Positions 25,427 through 34,160 of a stretch of DNA of 64,000 bases are shown here, piece by piece; positions within the stretch are counted from its first letter, which is position 1, and every line of letters starts with the position of its first letter. A model generated the notes under the pieces. That model was not told the DNA's origin, did no database searches, and worked only from the letters and a program-made list of their open reading frames with translations. The DNA comes from CAVWDU01 sp963840725 (GTDB lineage Bacteria > Pseudomonadota > Gammaproteobacteria > Pseudomonadales > Halieaceae), in assembly GCA_963840725.1 (NCBI GenBank), contig CAWIZY010000016.1, positions 930,001 through 994,000 on the forward strand. Direction: 5' to 3'. The position numbers and the translations under genes were made by a program.

Positions 25427-26448
25427 GCGTCTCCCCTCACTACCAGTTTTGGATTTCTCAGTGACACGTTGGTGCTGACCATGATCCGTCGAAAGCTGTC
25501 AGCGGGTGTCAGCGCCAGGTCGCCCAGGTTGTAGGTCTTGGCGTTCTGGTACTGGGGATCCTCGAGGGCGTTACGCAACAGCACAGAGACTTCAACGGAC
25601 TCGATACGATCCCAGTTGCCAGCCACCTCCGTAGCATTGCCGTAGGTGTCTACTTCGCCATCGCCGGAGGTGTCGTAGCCAAATCTGAAGCGCATGTTTT
25701 CGACACCCTGGACCATGTTTTCAGTGACTATGCTCATGGCACCGGCTCCGGCGTCCCAGGCCAGCGACTTACGCGCCAGCCAGGGAATGTCGCCGTCGCG
25801 CAAGTAATACAGCTCATAGGCATATTCCCAGGCCACGCCCCCCGGTATCTCGCCACCTTCAGTGATGGTAGGCGCAGTATCGGCACCATCGAAAAGCACG
25901 CCGCCTATTCCGTTGGTCATCACGTAAGTGCTGGTTGCCTGCAGCGCACTGGGCGTATCAATCACCCCGTCACCCACCAGCGGGTCAGCCAGGTCAGGGT
26001 TATCACGGTCACCGTCCGAGAGCGGTCGCGGAATCGCATGCTTGATGACCAGCACGTCGGTATTGGGTACTGCATCGGTGACACAACCAAGGGCGTTACC
26101 ACCGCCATTGCTGGTCGTGGCAAACAGATAGCTGGTGTACTGGTACACAGCCCCGGCGCCGGTGCAGTCACCCGCAATGGCACTCAGGTTGGCGTCTCGG
26201 GTCATACGACCTGCGGTGACTTCACCAAAAAATCCTGCGTGGCGCAGGGATTCAGATATCAGCTGCAACACGAATCGGCCGTTATCAGAGATCCCAGCCA
26301 CCTGCTCCAACTCCGAGTAGGAGCGCTTTGAAGCGATGTATATACCAGCCGCTCCGGACATCAAGATCAGGCCAAGCACCAGGGCAACCATCAGCTCAAC
26401 CAATGAGAATCCGCGGGCAGCCTGTACGGCAATCTTTGCAGTTTTCAC
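25423..26448 (-). CDS. pilW: Type IV minor pilin PilW
   Basis: A 341-aa prepilin with the cleavage site RGFSLVELMVALVLGLILMS and the PilW-specific continuation GAAGIYIASKRSYSELEQVA. The large C-terminal part matches PilW in size. It overlaps pilV upstream by 4 bp and pilX downstream by 4 bp, a tightly coupled operon. Confidence 0.92.
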   Translation of the reverse strand: MKTAKIAVQAARGFSLVELMVALVLGLILMSGAAGIYIASKRSYSELEQVAGISDNGRFVLQLISESLRHAGFFGEVTAGRMTRDANLSAIAGDCTGAGAVYQYTSYLFATTSNGGGNALGCVTDAVPNTDVLVIKHAIPRPLSDGDRDNPDLADPLVGDGVIDTPSALQATSTYVMTNGIGGVLFDGADTAPTITEGGEIPGGVAWEYAYELYYLRDGDIPWLARKSLAWDAGAGAMSIVTENMVQGVENMRFRFGYDTSGDGEVDTYGNATEVAGNWDRIESVEVSVLLRNALEDPQYQNAKTYNLGDLALTPADSFRRIMVSTNVSLRNPKLVVRGDA

Positions 26449-27056
26449 AGGTCATCCTCGTCGATTACATAAGTGTTGATCGAGACTTGCCGTCGAAAGG
26501 GATCAGCGCCGGCAGCAGCGCCGCCGCAGACGTCGCCACCGGCAGCCACGGCATCGACGCTCTCAACCAAACCACGCCATTGGACAATCACGTTCAGCAA
26601 GCCAGTGCGTGCCATGCCAGGGGAGGCGTTGAAGACAACACAGCCCCGCGGAGTATTCAGGCCATTGGTGTTGGCACCGCCGGCGGTCACACTGGCCCCG
26701 TCAAGGGCTTGCTCCCAAAGCCAAAGGTCGTGTGCAGCCAGCTCTGCTGGGGTACAGGAGCTGGCGCTGCAGTCCGGGTCCGGCTCGTCGGCAACAGTCC
26801 CACCACCCAGAGGGTCAAGACCGATGTCATAGGCATCTATGGCCGCAGGGTTAATGCGAATTCTCTCGAGCACTGCATCGGCCAGGTTCACGGCTCGCGC
26901 CCGCTCGATTGCCTGATGCTGATGAACTTTGGATTTGGTGAGAATACCCACCATACCCAGTAGACCAATAGACAGCAGGACAAAAGCAACAAGCACTTCG
27001 ATTAACCCGAAACCCCGGGTACGACGCTGTGGGGCAGAGCCCTTAAGAACAGTCAA
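26445..27056 (-). CDS. pilV: Type IV minor pilin PilV
   Basis: Prepilin with cleavage at TRG-FGLIEVLVAFVLLSIG, then LLGMVGILTKSKVHQHQAIE. The best start is TTG at 27056, preceded by GGGAG with a 6-nt spacer and overlapping the fimT stop by 14 bp; an ATG at 27089 gives an 11-residue longer leader but has no ribosome-binding site. The protein is 203 aa with this start. It lies second in the minor-pilin operon and overlaps pilW by 4 bp. Confidence 0.88.
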   Translation of the reverse strand: MTVLKGSAPQRRTRGFGLIEVLVAFVLLSIGLLGMVGILTKSKVHQHQAIERARAVNLADAVLERIRINPAAIDAYDIGLDPLGGGTVADEPDPDCSASSCTPAELAAHDLWLWEQALDGASVTAGGANTNGLNTPRGCVVFNASPGMARTGLLNVIVQWRGLVESVDAVAAGGDVCGGAAAGADPFRRQVSINTYVIDEDDL

Positions 27057-27621
27057 GGTTGGCTCCCGTGTGATCGTTAGCGGTGCCATCGGTTGGATCG
27101 TTGCTGTCGATCGCAGCGCTCACCGTGCCGACGCCAGTCACAATCAAGCCCATTGCACTGCCCGCACCACGGTCATCACAGAGGGCGAAGGTACCACTGA
27201 AGTTGAGTGAAAACCCGCGGCTGTCATAGCGCACCCGGTTGGCGCCATTGCTGAAGTCAACGGCGAAGTCCGCCGGCAGATCAGTGGATTTGGCAACGAA
27301 AATCTCGTCGCCATCACCCGCATCTATCGTGCCGTCACCGTCTGCATCGGTAAACGCGATGTAGCCCTGCTCCCAGCTACCGTTGCAGCCGGTGCCATCG
27401 CCACTGCGGCAAACGGTGACAAAGCTTCTCCGCGCCATGGCCTCCGAACGGGCATTACCCAATGCCGCTCGAAGGGCATAGGTCTCGGTCAGCATCCGGT
27501 TGTTTTTGATCATAGTCGTAAACGCAGGCGCACTGACGCCAAGCATCACCGCAATCACGGCGAGCACTATCATCAACTCAATAAGGCTGAAACCCCGGGC
27601 GAGCTCTACAGATTTTTTCAT
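27043..27621 (-). CDS. fimT: Type IV minor pilin FimT/FimU
   Basis: Encodes 192 aa (MKKSVELARGFSLIELMIVL) with a prepilin peptidase site G-FSLIE and the GspH/FimT-like continuation PAFTTMIKNNRMLTETYALR, then AALGNARSEAMARRSFVTVC. It is the first gene of the minor-pilin operon; the 280-bp gap upstream should carry the promoter. Choice between FimT and FimU is not possible from sequence alone. Confidence 0.88.
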   Translation of the reverse strand: MKKSVELARGFSLIELMIVLAVIAVMLGVSAPAFTTMIKNNRMLTETYALRAALGNARSEAMARRSFVTVCRSGDGTGCNGSWEQGYIAFTDADGDGTIDAGDGDEIFVAKSTDLPADFAVDFSNGANRVRYDSRGFSLNFSGTFALCDDRGAGSAMGLIVTGVGTVSAAIDSNDPTDGTANDHTGANLDCS

Positions 27622-27902
27622 CGTCCCACTCCTGCGTTGCGCAGGTATTTTTTTTGCTCTTGCCTGAACTCTACAAGCTGTATTCGAAGCGGGGAAGATG
27701 CTGCGGCCGGGAAACTTTAGAAAAGTCAGGAAAAACGGAACAGGCCAATTTATTCAGTGAGCAAGCTCACGTTTTCAACACTTAGGCTATTTACATTCGA
27801 CGAAAAACGAGTATTCGCGGGTGCGCGCCCCCGTAAACAGGATGGTCGTAAGTACGCCAGGAAAAGCCGCCGTAAGCGCCGCCGGCATGTCCCGGCACAG
27901 AC

Positions 27903-29411
27903 TCAAAGCCCGGTTTGGTCGCGCCACTGCTGGGGTGCCCAGGCTTTTATATCCTCGGCATCTTCCGGCAGAATGAAGCCCGCGGCTACCGCAGCATCGG
28001 TCGCTTCACTGACCGCTGTCACGTAACCCGCTTCATCCACGTAGAGGCTGGCCATCTGGTCCGGGGTGAAGAGCGCTGTGCTGCCGAACAAGCGACAGAA
28101 GCCGTCGCCAGTATTCCCGGTCCCGGCCAACACCGCAGTGGCCGCATCTGTGAAGGGAGTACGAACGCCACCGGTGCTATTGCCATTGCTATCCTTGAGG
28201 TAATCGCTGCCGTCGTCATTCAGATCCAGTCGCGGCGCCAGGGGTGGCATATCACCCCCGCGAATCCACTCGTCCATGGCGCGGATTGCGGTCTTGAAAA
28301 CGTAGTGCATGGGGCCGGAGTTCACTGGCAAATCACACTGCACCAGGCCCAGCAATGCACTTACCTCACGCACGGCGGCAAAACGTGGTTCTCCCACCGC
28401 ATCCGAGCGACCGGTGTCTATGGTGTAAAGATCGGCATGCGCCGTACCGGACACTTCCCACAACACAAAATTTTCGCTGTCGTCCTGGCGGGCCGGTGCA
28501 TAACCCAATCCGGTCACATCAGTCTCAGTTTGGAAGGTCATTACCGGCACATTAATGTCCTCGCGAATGCGCGGTGACTCAGGTGTTGCGATGGGCGTCA
28601 GTGGTTCCTGTGCCAGAGGAGAGCTACCATTCCCACGACTGTGCACGATATAACCATCATAGGGGCGATAGAGCGGTGCAACGGCATTGATAAAAGTCAC
28701 CAGACGGCTGGCGGATTGCGACTCTCCCACTGCCAGTAGATGGTCCGCGCTCAAGCCGTTGAGCACGTCGATATCCTGCGGGTCGCGAAGCAGTTCAGAA
28801 ACCTGAGAAAACATGTCGTAGGAGAAGCTGTCCCCCGGGTGATTCAGGTCACCGTAGCGCGCCGGGTTTATCGCCTTGAGATGCAGCGGCGCCAGGCCAC
28901 CCTCGCGACCCTCTATGCCCACTACCTGGGCGGTTACACCCACCCAGGCATGACCGGCGCGATAGATCTCCACATGACCGGCGCCCCAGCTCGGCGGGAT
29001 ATCAAATCCCGAGGTGACATTGAGCCATTCCACCACTACGGTGCCGCTGAAATCTGCCGGGTCCAGTGGACGGTGCACCACGATGCGAGTTTTATAGTCG
29101 GCGGTCTCACCGGGCTCCACCTCCCAGACGCCAGAACTGTCCAGTTCGTTGATATTGCTGAAAGCCGTCGCGGTCCCGTCGATAAAGTACTCGGCATCCT
29201 CGTAGCCAATATCCGCCAGATCAAAGTTCTGCGCCAGCAAAAACAACGAGCTCTCGTCGGGGGGCAGGGCCACATTGGGATTACTGATGGGCAGGAATTC
29301 GGGCTCTGGCGGCACCACAGGCGGCTCTGCAGGTTGCCTGTCGCTGCTGTCACTGCAAGCTGATAACAGGACACTGAGACTCAACACCTGAAGAAGTTTG
29401 GTGATCGGCAT
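27903..29411 (-). CDS. Alpha/beta-hydrolase-domain lipoprotein
   Basis: A 502-aa protein with a lipoprotein signal (LLQVLSLSVLLSACSDSSDR; lipobox LLSAC). It matches the 'alpha/beta hydrolase domain' family (Abhydrolase_10): TRIVVHRPLDPADFSGTVVV, then EWLNVTSGFDIPPSWGAGHV, and the nucleophile region LLAVGESQSASRLVTFINAV (GESQS, Ser near residue 230). A likely catalytic His is in WEVSGTAHADLY. Function is an exported esterase-like enzyme of unknown substrate. A 280-bp gap separates it from fimT, and it is transcribed alone. Confidence 0.85.
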   Translation of the reverse strand: MPITKLLQVLSLSVLLSACSDSSDRQPAEPPVVPPEPEFLPISNPNVALPPDESSLFLLAQNFDLADIGYEDAEYFIDGTATAFSNINELDSSGVWEVEPGETADYKTRIVVHRPLDPADFSGTVVVEWLNVTSGFDIPPSWGAGHVEIYRAGHAWVGVTAQVVGIEGREGGLAPLHLKAINPARYGDLNHPGDSFSYDMFSQVSELLRDPQDIDVLNGLSADHLLAVGESQSASRLVTFINAVAPLYRPYDGYIVHSRGNGSSPLAQEPLTPIATPESPRIREDINVPVMTFQTETDVTGLGYAPARQDDSENFVLWEVSGTAHADLYTIDTGRSDAVGEPRFAAVREVSALLGLVQCDLPVNSGPMHYVFKTAIRAMDEWIRGGDMPPLAPRLDLNDDGSDYLKDSNGNSTGGVRTPFTDAATAVLAGTGNTGDGFCRLFGSTALFTPDQMASLYVDEAGYVTAVSEATDAAVAAGFILPEDAEDIKAWAPQQWRDQTGL

Positions 29412-29620
29412 GTATGACCTCGATGGTGATGGTGTACTGGACGGCCTGATACCTGCGCGCGGTGATCAACGCCGGGCGTCGGTGCAAACCGCAGGCCGGT
29501 GCATCAGGAGATTGTCAGGCAATGTGCCTGAGCGCGGCAAGGACTGTCAAATCCGGCTTGTTCAGAACACGAGAAGCAGCGGCTGCAACTGCCCAGCCGG
29601 GCCGATTCGGCAGCCGCGCC

Positions 29621-29676
29621 CGACTCCCGGCTCCCGACTCCCGGCTCCCGGCTCCCGGCTCCCGACTCCCGGCTCC
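29621..29676. repeat. Eight-copy heptamer repeat CGRCTCC
   Basis: Eight consecutive 7-bp units, CGACTCC or CGGCTCC, in the order A G A G G G A G (A or G at position three), followed by a degenerate unit. The array lies directly after the stop of the DUF2269-like gene. Slippage there would not alter a protein, but could affect the transcript end. Confidence 0.9.
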
Positions 29677-29679
29677 CGA

Positions 29680-30168
29680 CTACGGCCGCGCCGGCTGACG
29701 GCGACCAAAACGCGGCCGCCAAACTGCCAGGGCCACGTTGACCACGGTCACCGCGAGAATGACCCAAAGCGATACCCACTCTCCCCTCACGAGTTCGTTC
29801 AGGCTTGCGGGGTCCACCTCACCAGCCAGCGCCTGCTGACTGACCAGCGCCGCGCGCTTTGCCGGTCCCTGCACCCCAAGCAAGGTACCCTCGAACATGA
29901 TGATGCCCAGGGCAAGCTTCATCAGCACCCACCCGGCCGAATGAAAAGGGGTGTGCCAGGCCATGGACAACAGCCCGGATACAATCACCATCGCCAATGA
30001 GGGAAAGAGCAAATAGCCGGCAATTGCACCAATGGCGCCTCGCATCTGGGCATATTCTTCCAGCGATTCAGGCGACGGTGTCATTGTCAGCAAAATAATG
30101 TGGGCGCAGAGTGCCCCAATGACCCCGATGGCGCCCAAACTGTGCAGAAATTTAAACGCTTTCTTCAT
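29680..30168 (-). CDS. DUF2269-like four-helix membrane protein
   Basis: Encodes 162 aa with four hydrophobic helices (KFLHSLGAIGVIGALCAHII, YLLFPSLAMVIVSGLLSMAW, VLMKLALGIIMFEGTLLGV, WVILAVTVVNVALAVW). A His in the first helix and a Trp-His pair (AWHTPFHSAGWVLMK) are in places seen in DUF2269-type proteins. It has no signal peptide. It is divergent from the alpha/beta hydrolase gene at 30242, and its stop borders the heptamer repeats. Role unknown. Confidence 0.75.
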   Translation of the reverse strand: MKKAFKFLHSLGAIGVIGALCAHIILLTMTPSPESLEEYAQMRGAIGAIAGYLLFPSLAMVIVSGLLSMAWHTPFHSAGWVLMKLALGIIMFEGTLLGVQGPAKRAALVSQQALAGEVDPASLNELVRGEWVSLWVILAVTVVNVALAVWRPRFGRRQPARP

Positions 30169-30241
30169 GGTCCCATTATCGTTAAGCCAGAACCGGCTGT
30201 CATGCGCGGACAGAGCCTACAAGTTACCCAATCTGAACACA

Positions 30242-31327
30242 ATGTGGCGACGTAACAACTCCGTTAAGGCCGCATCACCCACCGAGAGGATCAGCAGCTA
30301 CGTGCGCAGTGCCACAAGACTCCTGAATTTACCACGCCTGAACTCATGGGCCCGGGCATCGAAGGGGCCCGCGAGAACAGCGCGCAAAACGGTGGCAATA
30401 GCCCTGATCGGTCTCGCTAACGCTGCAGCAACTCCCGGGGAAACACCCGTCATGCATGCTCACATCAGCGACAACACGCTCTCCACCCGCGATGGCGCCC
30501 AATTGCCACTGCGCTATTGGCCCACGGCGACGGAGCGACGAGGCATCATCCTCGCACTGCACAGCTTCACGGACTACAGCGCGGCGTTCGCCGCCATTTG
30601 CCCCTGGTTCGCAGCACGCGGCTATGACTGCTATGCCTACGATCAGCGTGGCTTTGGCGCAGCACCCGCAGCGGGAATGTGGGCGGGCGCCGATATTCTT
30701 ACCGCGGATCTCGAGGACGCCCTTGCCGCCATTCGCACCAGGCTGGGCGATGATGACGTTCCGCTATTCCTGTTGGGGGAAAGTATGGGTGGATCCGTGG
30801 CGCTGCTGACTGCCGGACAGCTGGCCGCCCGCGACCGGCCGGCGGGCCTGATATTGGCGGCTCCCGGCGTACGGGAAGACTTGCCACTCAAGCCACTATG
30901 GGACTTCCTGCTGTGGAGTGCTGACAAACTACTGCCCGCCGCCAGCGTGCCGGTTCATCGCAATGCCAATCCGCGCATCAACGCCGCCACCAATGCACGA
31001 CTGCAACACGACCCGCTGGTGCAGCGCCGGGTACGGGCAGACACGTACTATGGGGTCACCCGGCTTGCGGACGCGGCGGGCGCCGCGGCCGCCAGTGTGA
31101 CAGTTCCCGCCCTACTGCTCTATGGCGAGGAGGATGGCCTTATTCACCAGCGCTCGATTTGCGCTGCCCAGTCAAGCATGGTGGGGCCCGCGACGGTCAA
31201 AATCTATGCAGACGCTCCCCACCTGGTGATGCACTGGCAACAGCAATCGAGGGTGCTCGAAGACGTCGAACTGTGGTTGCAGAAACCCGCGGACGGTAAC
31301 CACGAAACCGCGGCTTGTGCGGACTGA
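30242..31327 (+). CDS. Alpha/beta hydrolase (monoacylglycerol-lipase-like)
   Basis: An alpha/beta hydrolase of the Hydrolase_4 / monoacylglycerol lipase type: ILALHSFTDYSAAFAAICPW (HSF oxyanion region), YDCYAYDQRGFGAAPAAGMW, and the nucleophile elbow PLFLLGESMGGSVALLTAGQ (GESMG). Asp in LLYGEEDGLIHQRSICAAQS and His in ADAPHLVMHWQQQ complete the triad. The start is uncertain: ATG at 30242 (MWRRNNSVKAASPTERISSY) gives 361 aa with a basic N-terminus and a hydrophobic stretch near residue 50; ATG at 30452 (MHAHISDNTL) gives 291 aa, closer to the family. It is divergent from the DUF2269-like gene. Confidence 0.85.
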   Translation: MWRRNNSVKAASPTERISSYVRSATRLLNLPRLNSWARASKGPARTARKTVAIALIGLANAAATPGETPVMHAHISDNTLSTRDGAQLPLRYWPTATERRGIILALHSFTDYSAAFAAICPWFAARGYDCYAYDQRGFGAAPAAGMWAGADILTADLEDALAAIRTRLGDDDVPLFLLGESMGGSVALLTAGQLAARDRPAGLILAAPGVREDLPLKPLWDFLLWSADKLLPAASVPVHRNANPRINAATNARLQHDPLVQRRVRADTYYGVTRLADAAGAAAASVTVPALLLYGEEDGLIHQRSICAAQSSMVGPATVKIYADAPHLVMHWQQQSRVLEDVELWLQKPADGNHETAACAD

Positions 31328-31721
31328 GCGCCGCTGCCCCAACGCTCCGTCTGGCTCCAACGGCCTCAAGCCATCCATCCTGTATTGTAGAACCCGGGAG
31401 CAGATGGCAGCCTCAACCGGACTCGACACAAACTGACAACCCATCCGATCACGGTTGGAGTCGCCACTTTCCTGCCTTGTCATTGACGACAACTTTATTG
31501 CATGATGCGCCAGATCGCCGCTGCTTGCAGCGCACTCTGGCAGCTCACTCGATAATGTGGCCCTGTCATTGCAAAGGCAGCTCCAGGGCGTGTGCCTACC
31601 AGGATTGGCCAGATTATTAGTACTGTTTTATTTAACGGCACTGTCTTATTCGTCAACGAGGGTCTGCTCTTCCCGGGTCTTTGTTCGATGGCGGCAGTGA
31701 CGAACAAGAGAGGCTGTATAC
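31328..31721. other. Upstream region of purT with an inverted repeat
   Basis: No gene was recognised in these 394 bp. An inverted repeat TTGTTCG-N13-CGAACAA (31681-31707) lies just upstream of the purT ribosome-binding site (GAGAGG, spacing 9). It could be an operator or a leader hairpin. It does not look like the PurR box, and I cannot name the regulator. Confidence 0.4.
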
Positions 31722-32903
31722 ATGACAAATCTGGGCACCCCACTCGCGCCAAACGCCACCCGTGTCATGCTGCTCGGCAGCGGCGAACTCGGCAAGGAAG
31801 TCGCCATCGAACTGATGCGTCTGGGCTGCGAAGTGATTGCGGTTGACCGCTACCCTAACGCGCCCGCGATGCAGGTTGCGCACCGCTGGCACGTGATCAA
31901 TATGCTGGACGCAACTGCCCTCCGCCATCTGGTAGAGGAGGAAAAACCGCAGCTTGTCGTACCCGAGATCGAGGCCATCGCCACCGACGAGTTGGTCCAA
32001 CTGGAGTCCGAGGGCTGGCGGGTTATTCCTACGGCCAGAGCAGCGCAATTAACCATGAACCGCGAAGGCATCCGTCGCCTCGCCGCGCAGGAGCTTGATC
32101 TGCCCACCTCCCCTTACCGGTTTGCAAGCAGCCGTGAGGAGTATCTGGATGCGGTGAACACCGTTGGGCTACCCTGCGTGGTAAAGCCGATCATGTCATC
32201 ATCCGGCAAGGGCCAGAGCACACTGAAGTCTGTGCAAGATGTAGAACCCGCGTGGGTTTATGCGCAATCCGGTGGCCGCAGTGGCGAGGGCAAAGTCATT
32301 GTCGAGGGCTTTATCGATTTCGATTACGAAATCACCCTGCTGACGGTCCGGCACCGCGATGGGACCAGCTTCTGCCCGGCCATTGGTCATCGCCAGGAAA
32401 AGGGCGACTACCGGGAATCCTGGCAACCCCAGCAAATGACAGACCCTGCTCTGGCAGAGGCCCGCCGCATCGCAACGGCGGTGACCGATGCCCTTGGAGG
32501 CCACGGGATCTTTGGCGTGGAATTGTTCGTTAAAGGAGACTCAGTATACTTCAGCGAGGTTTCACCAAGACCCCACGATACCGGCATGGTAACGCTGATC
32601 TCCCAGAACCTCTCTGAGTTCGCCCTGCACGCCCGCGCCATTCTCGGTCTTCCCATTCCGATCATAAGCCAGGCGCGGCCGGCAGCTTCGGCAGTATTGC
32701 TGGTGCCTGGCAACTCCACCAATATGGTTTATCGAGGGCTGGATAAGGCGTTGGTAGAGCCAGATACCGACCTGCGTCTGTTCGGGAAACCGGAGGTCAA
32801 GGGTGAACGGCGTCTGGGGGTGGCCCTGGCACTGGACCAGACTACCGAGGATGCCGTTGCCAAAGCGCTGCGGGTTATCGCAGAGATCGAAGTTTCTCTT
32901 TGA
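31722..32903 (+). CDS. purT: Formate-dependent phosphoribosylglycinamide formyltransferase PurT
   Basis: A 393-aa ATP-grasp enzyme that makes formyl-GAR from GAR, formate and ATP in purine synthesis. Conserved blocks: RVMLLGSGELGKEVAIELMR (N-terminal PreATP-grasp), LVVPEIEAIATDELVQLE, GLPCVVKPIMSSSGKGQSTL (ATP-binding), VYFSEVSPRPHDTGMVTLIS, then QNLSEFALHARAILGLPIP. Length fits E. coli PurT (392). It is preceded by GAGAGG and followed by a hairpin at 32918-32948. Confidence 0.97.
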   Translation: MTNLGTPLAPNATRVMLLGSGELGKEVAIELMRLGCEVIAVDRYPNAPAMQVAHRWHVINMLDATALRHLVEEEKPQLVVPEIEAIATDELVQLESEGWRVIPTARAAQLTMNREGIRRLAAQELDLPTSPYRFASSREEYLDAVNTVGLPCVVKPIMSSSGKGQSTLKSVQDVEPAWVYAQSGGRSGEGKVIVEGFIDFDYEITLLTVRHRDGTSFCPAIGHRQEKGDYRESWQPQQMTDPALAEARRIATAVTDALGGHGIFGVELFVKGDSVYFSEVSPRPHDTGMVTLISQNLSEFALHARAILGLPIPIISQARPAASAVLLVPGNSTNMVYRGLDKALVEPDTDLRLFGKPEVKGERRLGVALALDQTTEDAVAKALRVIAEIEVSL

Positions 32904-32917
32904 TCAGCCCGGCGCCA

Positions 32918-32948
32918 GACAGGCCTCTGTGATCATGCAGAGGCTGTC
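32918..32948. terminator. Hairpin between convergent purT and lipoprotein genes
   Basis: GACAGGCCTCTG pairs with CAGAGGCTGTC (one bulged base) around an 8-nt loop. It lies between purT (plus) and the convergent lipoprotein gene ending at 32964 (minus). No long T-tract is present, so it may act in either direction as a weak terminator. Confidence 0.45.
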
Positions 32949-32963
32949 CCTAACCGGTGGGCT

Positions 32964-34160
32964 CTATTCGTTGCCTGCCCTGTCGTAGGGCGTGAATTCG
33001 CCGATCGGGGCCGTCTCACTCCAGTCGGTAATCCAGGCCTCCTGGGGCCCTACTCCCCGGGCGCCGAAGAACAACACGGCAACACGGCCATCGGTCACTG
33101 TAGCAAAACCCGTATTCGCCGCCGGCTCGAAGATCGCCAGCTTGACCAGGGCATCTGCAAACAGCATATCCTCCACCAACAGATCGCGCAGATAATCTGC
33201 CGCCGGGTCCGGCGTCGGTTTTTTCAGTCCGCTGGCGAACCGACCGCCGCGTGGCGCGCCGGTTTGCGCAACCAGCACCGGTCGCCCGCGGAAGGTGAAG
33301 GGGAGCGCCCAGATGTTGCTCCAGTTGCCGGGGGTACCCGCCTGACTCCATTTTTTCATTCGAGCATCAGCCGCTCGCCCCATCAATTGCTGTGGTTTCT
33401 CCGCTGGCCCCAGACGCCGATAACCCCGTCGACCAAAAGCAGCGGAAACTTCATTTTGCCAGCCCACAATCACGGTAGTCAGCGGCGCCTCCAGGTCAGC
33501 TCCCTCAGCGACAGAGCCATAGAAATGCTCCAGTGCCTGTTTCAGCGCCGCCTCTGTATCGTGGTCCTCGACGACATCGCCAGGGGCTCGCAGTCGCACG
33601 GGATACGTCAGCTCTCCGGACGGATTCGGGACCGTGGGAAACAAGGTGGTGGACAAGAACAGATCGTCCCCCAATAGATCGATATTAATCATTTTCGAAC
33701 CCGGGCTGGGGTTGGTGAAAATCAAACCACTGTGGCGCTGCCCCGGCGGTATCACACCCCGAGGAAATGCCAGAGAGTGAATATGACGATCTACCGCGTC
33801 GTTACCGCCACCCAACAGACCACCGTGGAGCAACCACGATACCTCCAGCGGAGAAAAATAGTCCGGGTCAGCCCCTGAGTGGAGAAAAACCAGCTGTTTG
33901 TCACTCCGGTTATCTATTTCAATCCATACCGGCTCGACACCATGAACAGAGACATCTGCGCCCAGCAGACGCTCACTGTCTGCCGGCGCCAGCACCAGAG
34001 CTCTGACTTCGACATCGGCCGACCCATCACCTCCCTCGATAACACCCGCGGCAGACCTGCGGCGAAAATCGCTCTCATCAAACGGAGGCGGTGCCTGCCA
34101 GGTGGCACACCCGGCGAGAGCCAAAATGGCAAACAGTAGAAGCACGCGGCTGCTATTCAT
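32964..34160 (-). CDS. Lipoprotein with LssY_C-like domain (copy 2)
   Basis: A 398-aa protein with a lipoprotein signal (MNSSRVLLLFAILALAGCAT; lipobox LAGC). The first domain (VHGVEPVWIEIDNRSDKQLV, then FLHSGADPDYFSPLEVSWLL) is the same as in the upstream gene. The second (TTVIVGWQNEVSAAFGRRGY, then RRLGPAEKP and ALPFTFRGRPVLVAQTGAPR) resembles the LssY C-terminal domain. It overlaps the upstream paralog by 8 bp, so it is probably a tandem duplicate that has diverged. Cellular role unknown; likely outer-membrane-anchored in the periplasm. Confidence 0.8.
   Translation of the reverse strand: MNSSRVLLLFAILALAGCATWQAPPPFDESDFRRRSAAGVIEGGDGSADVEVRALVLAPADSERLLGADVSVHGVEPVWIEIDNRSDKQLVFLHSGADPDYFSPLEVSWLLHGGLLGGGNDAVDRHIHSLAFPRGVIPPGQRHSGLIFTNPSPGSKMINIDLLGDDLFLSTTLFPTVPNPSGELTYPVRLRAPGDVVEDHDTEAALKQALEHFYGSVAEGADLEAPLTTVIVGWQNEVSAAFGRRGYRRLGPAEKPQQLMGRAADARMKKWSQAGTPGNWSNIWALPFTFRGRPVLVAQTGAPRGGRFASGLKKPTPDPAADYLRDLLVEDMLFADALVKLAIFEPAANTGFATVTDGRVAVLFFGARGVGPQEAWITDWSETAPIGEFTPYDRAGNE

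Noticed and set aside
29621..29676. CRISPR or coding repeat
   Set aside because: Seven-base units without spacers and outside any supported frame.
31620..31720. Riboswitch upstream of purT
   Set aside because: Only a single inverted repeat is visible, and no conserved purine, PRPP or ppGpp riboswitch core could be matched.
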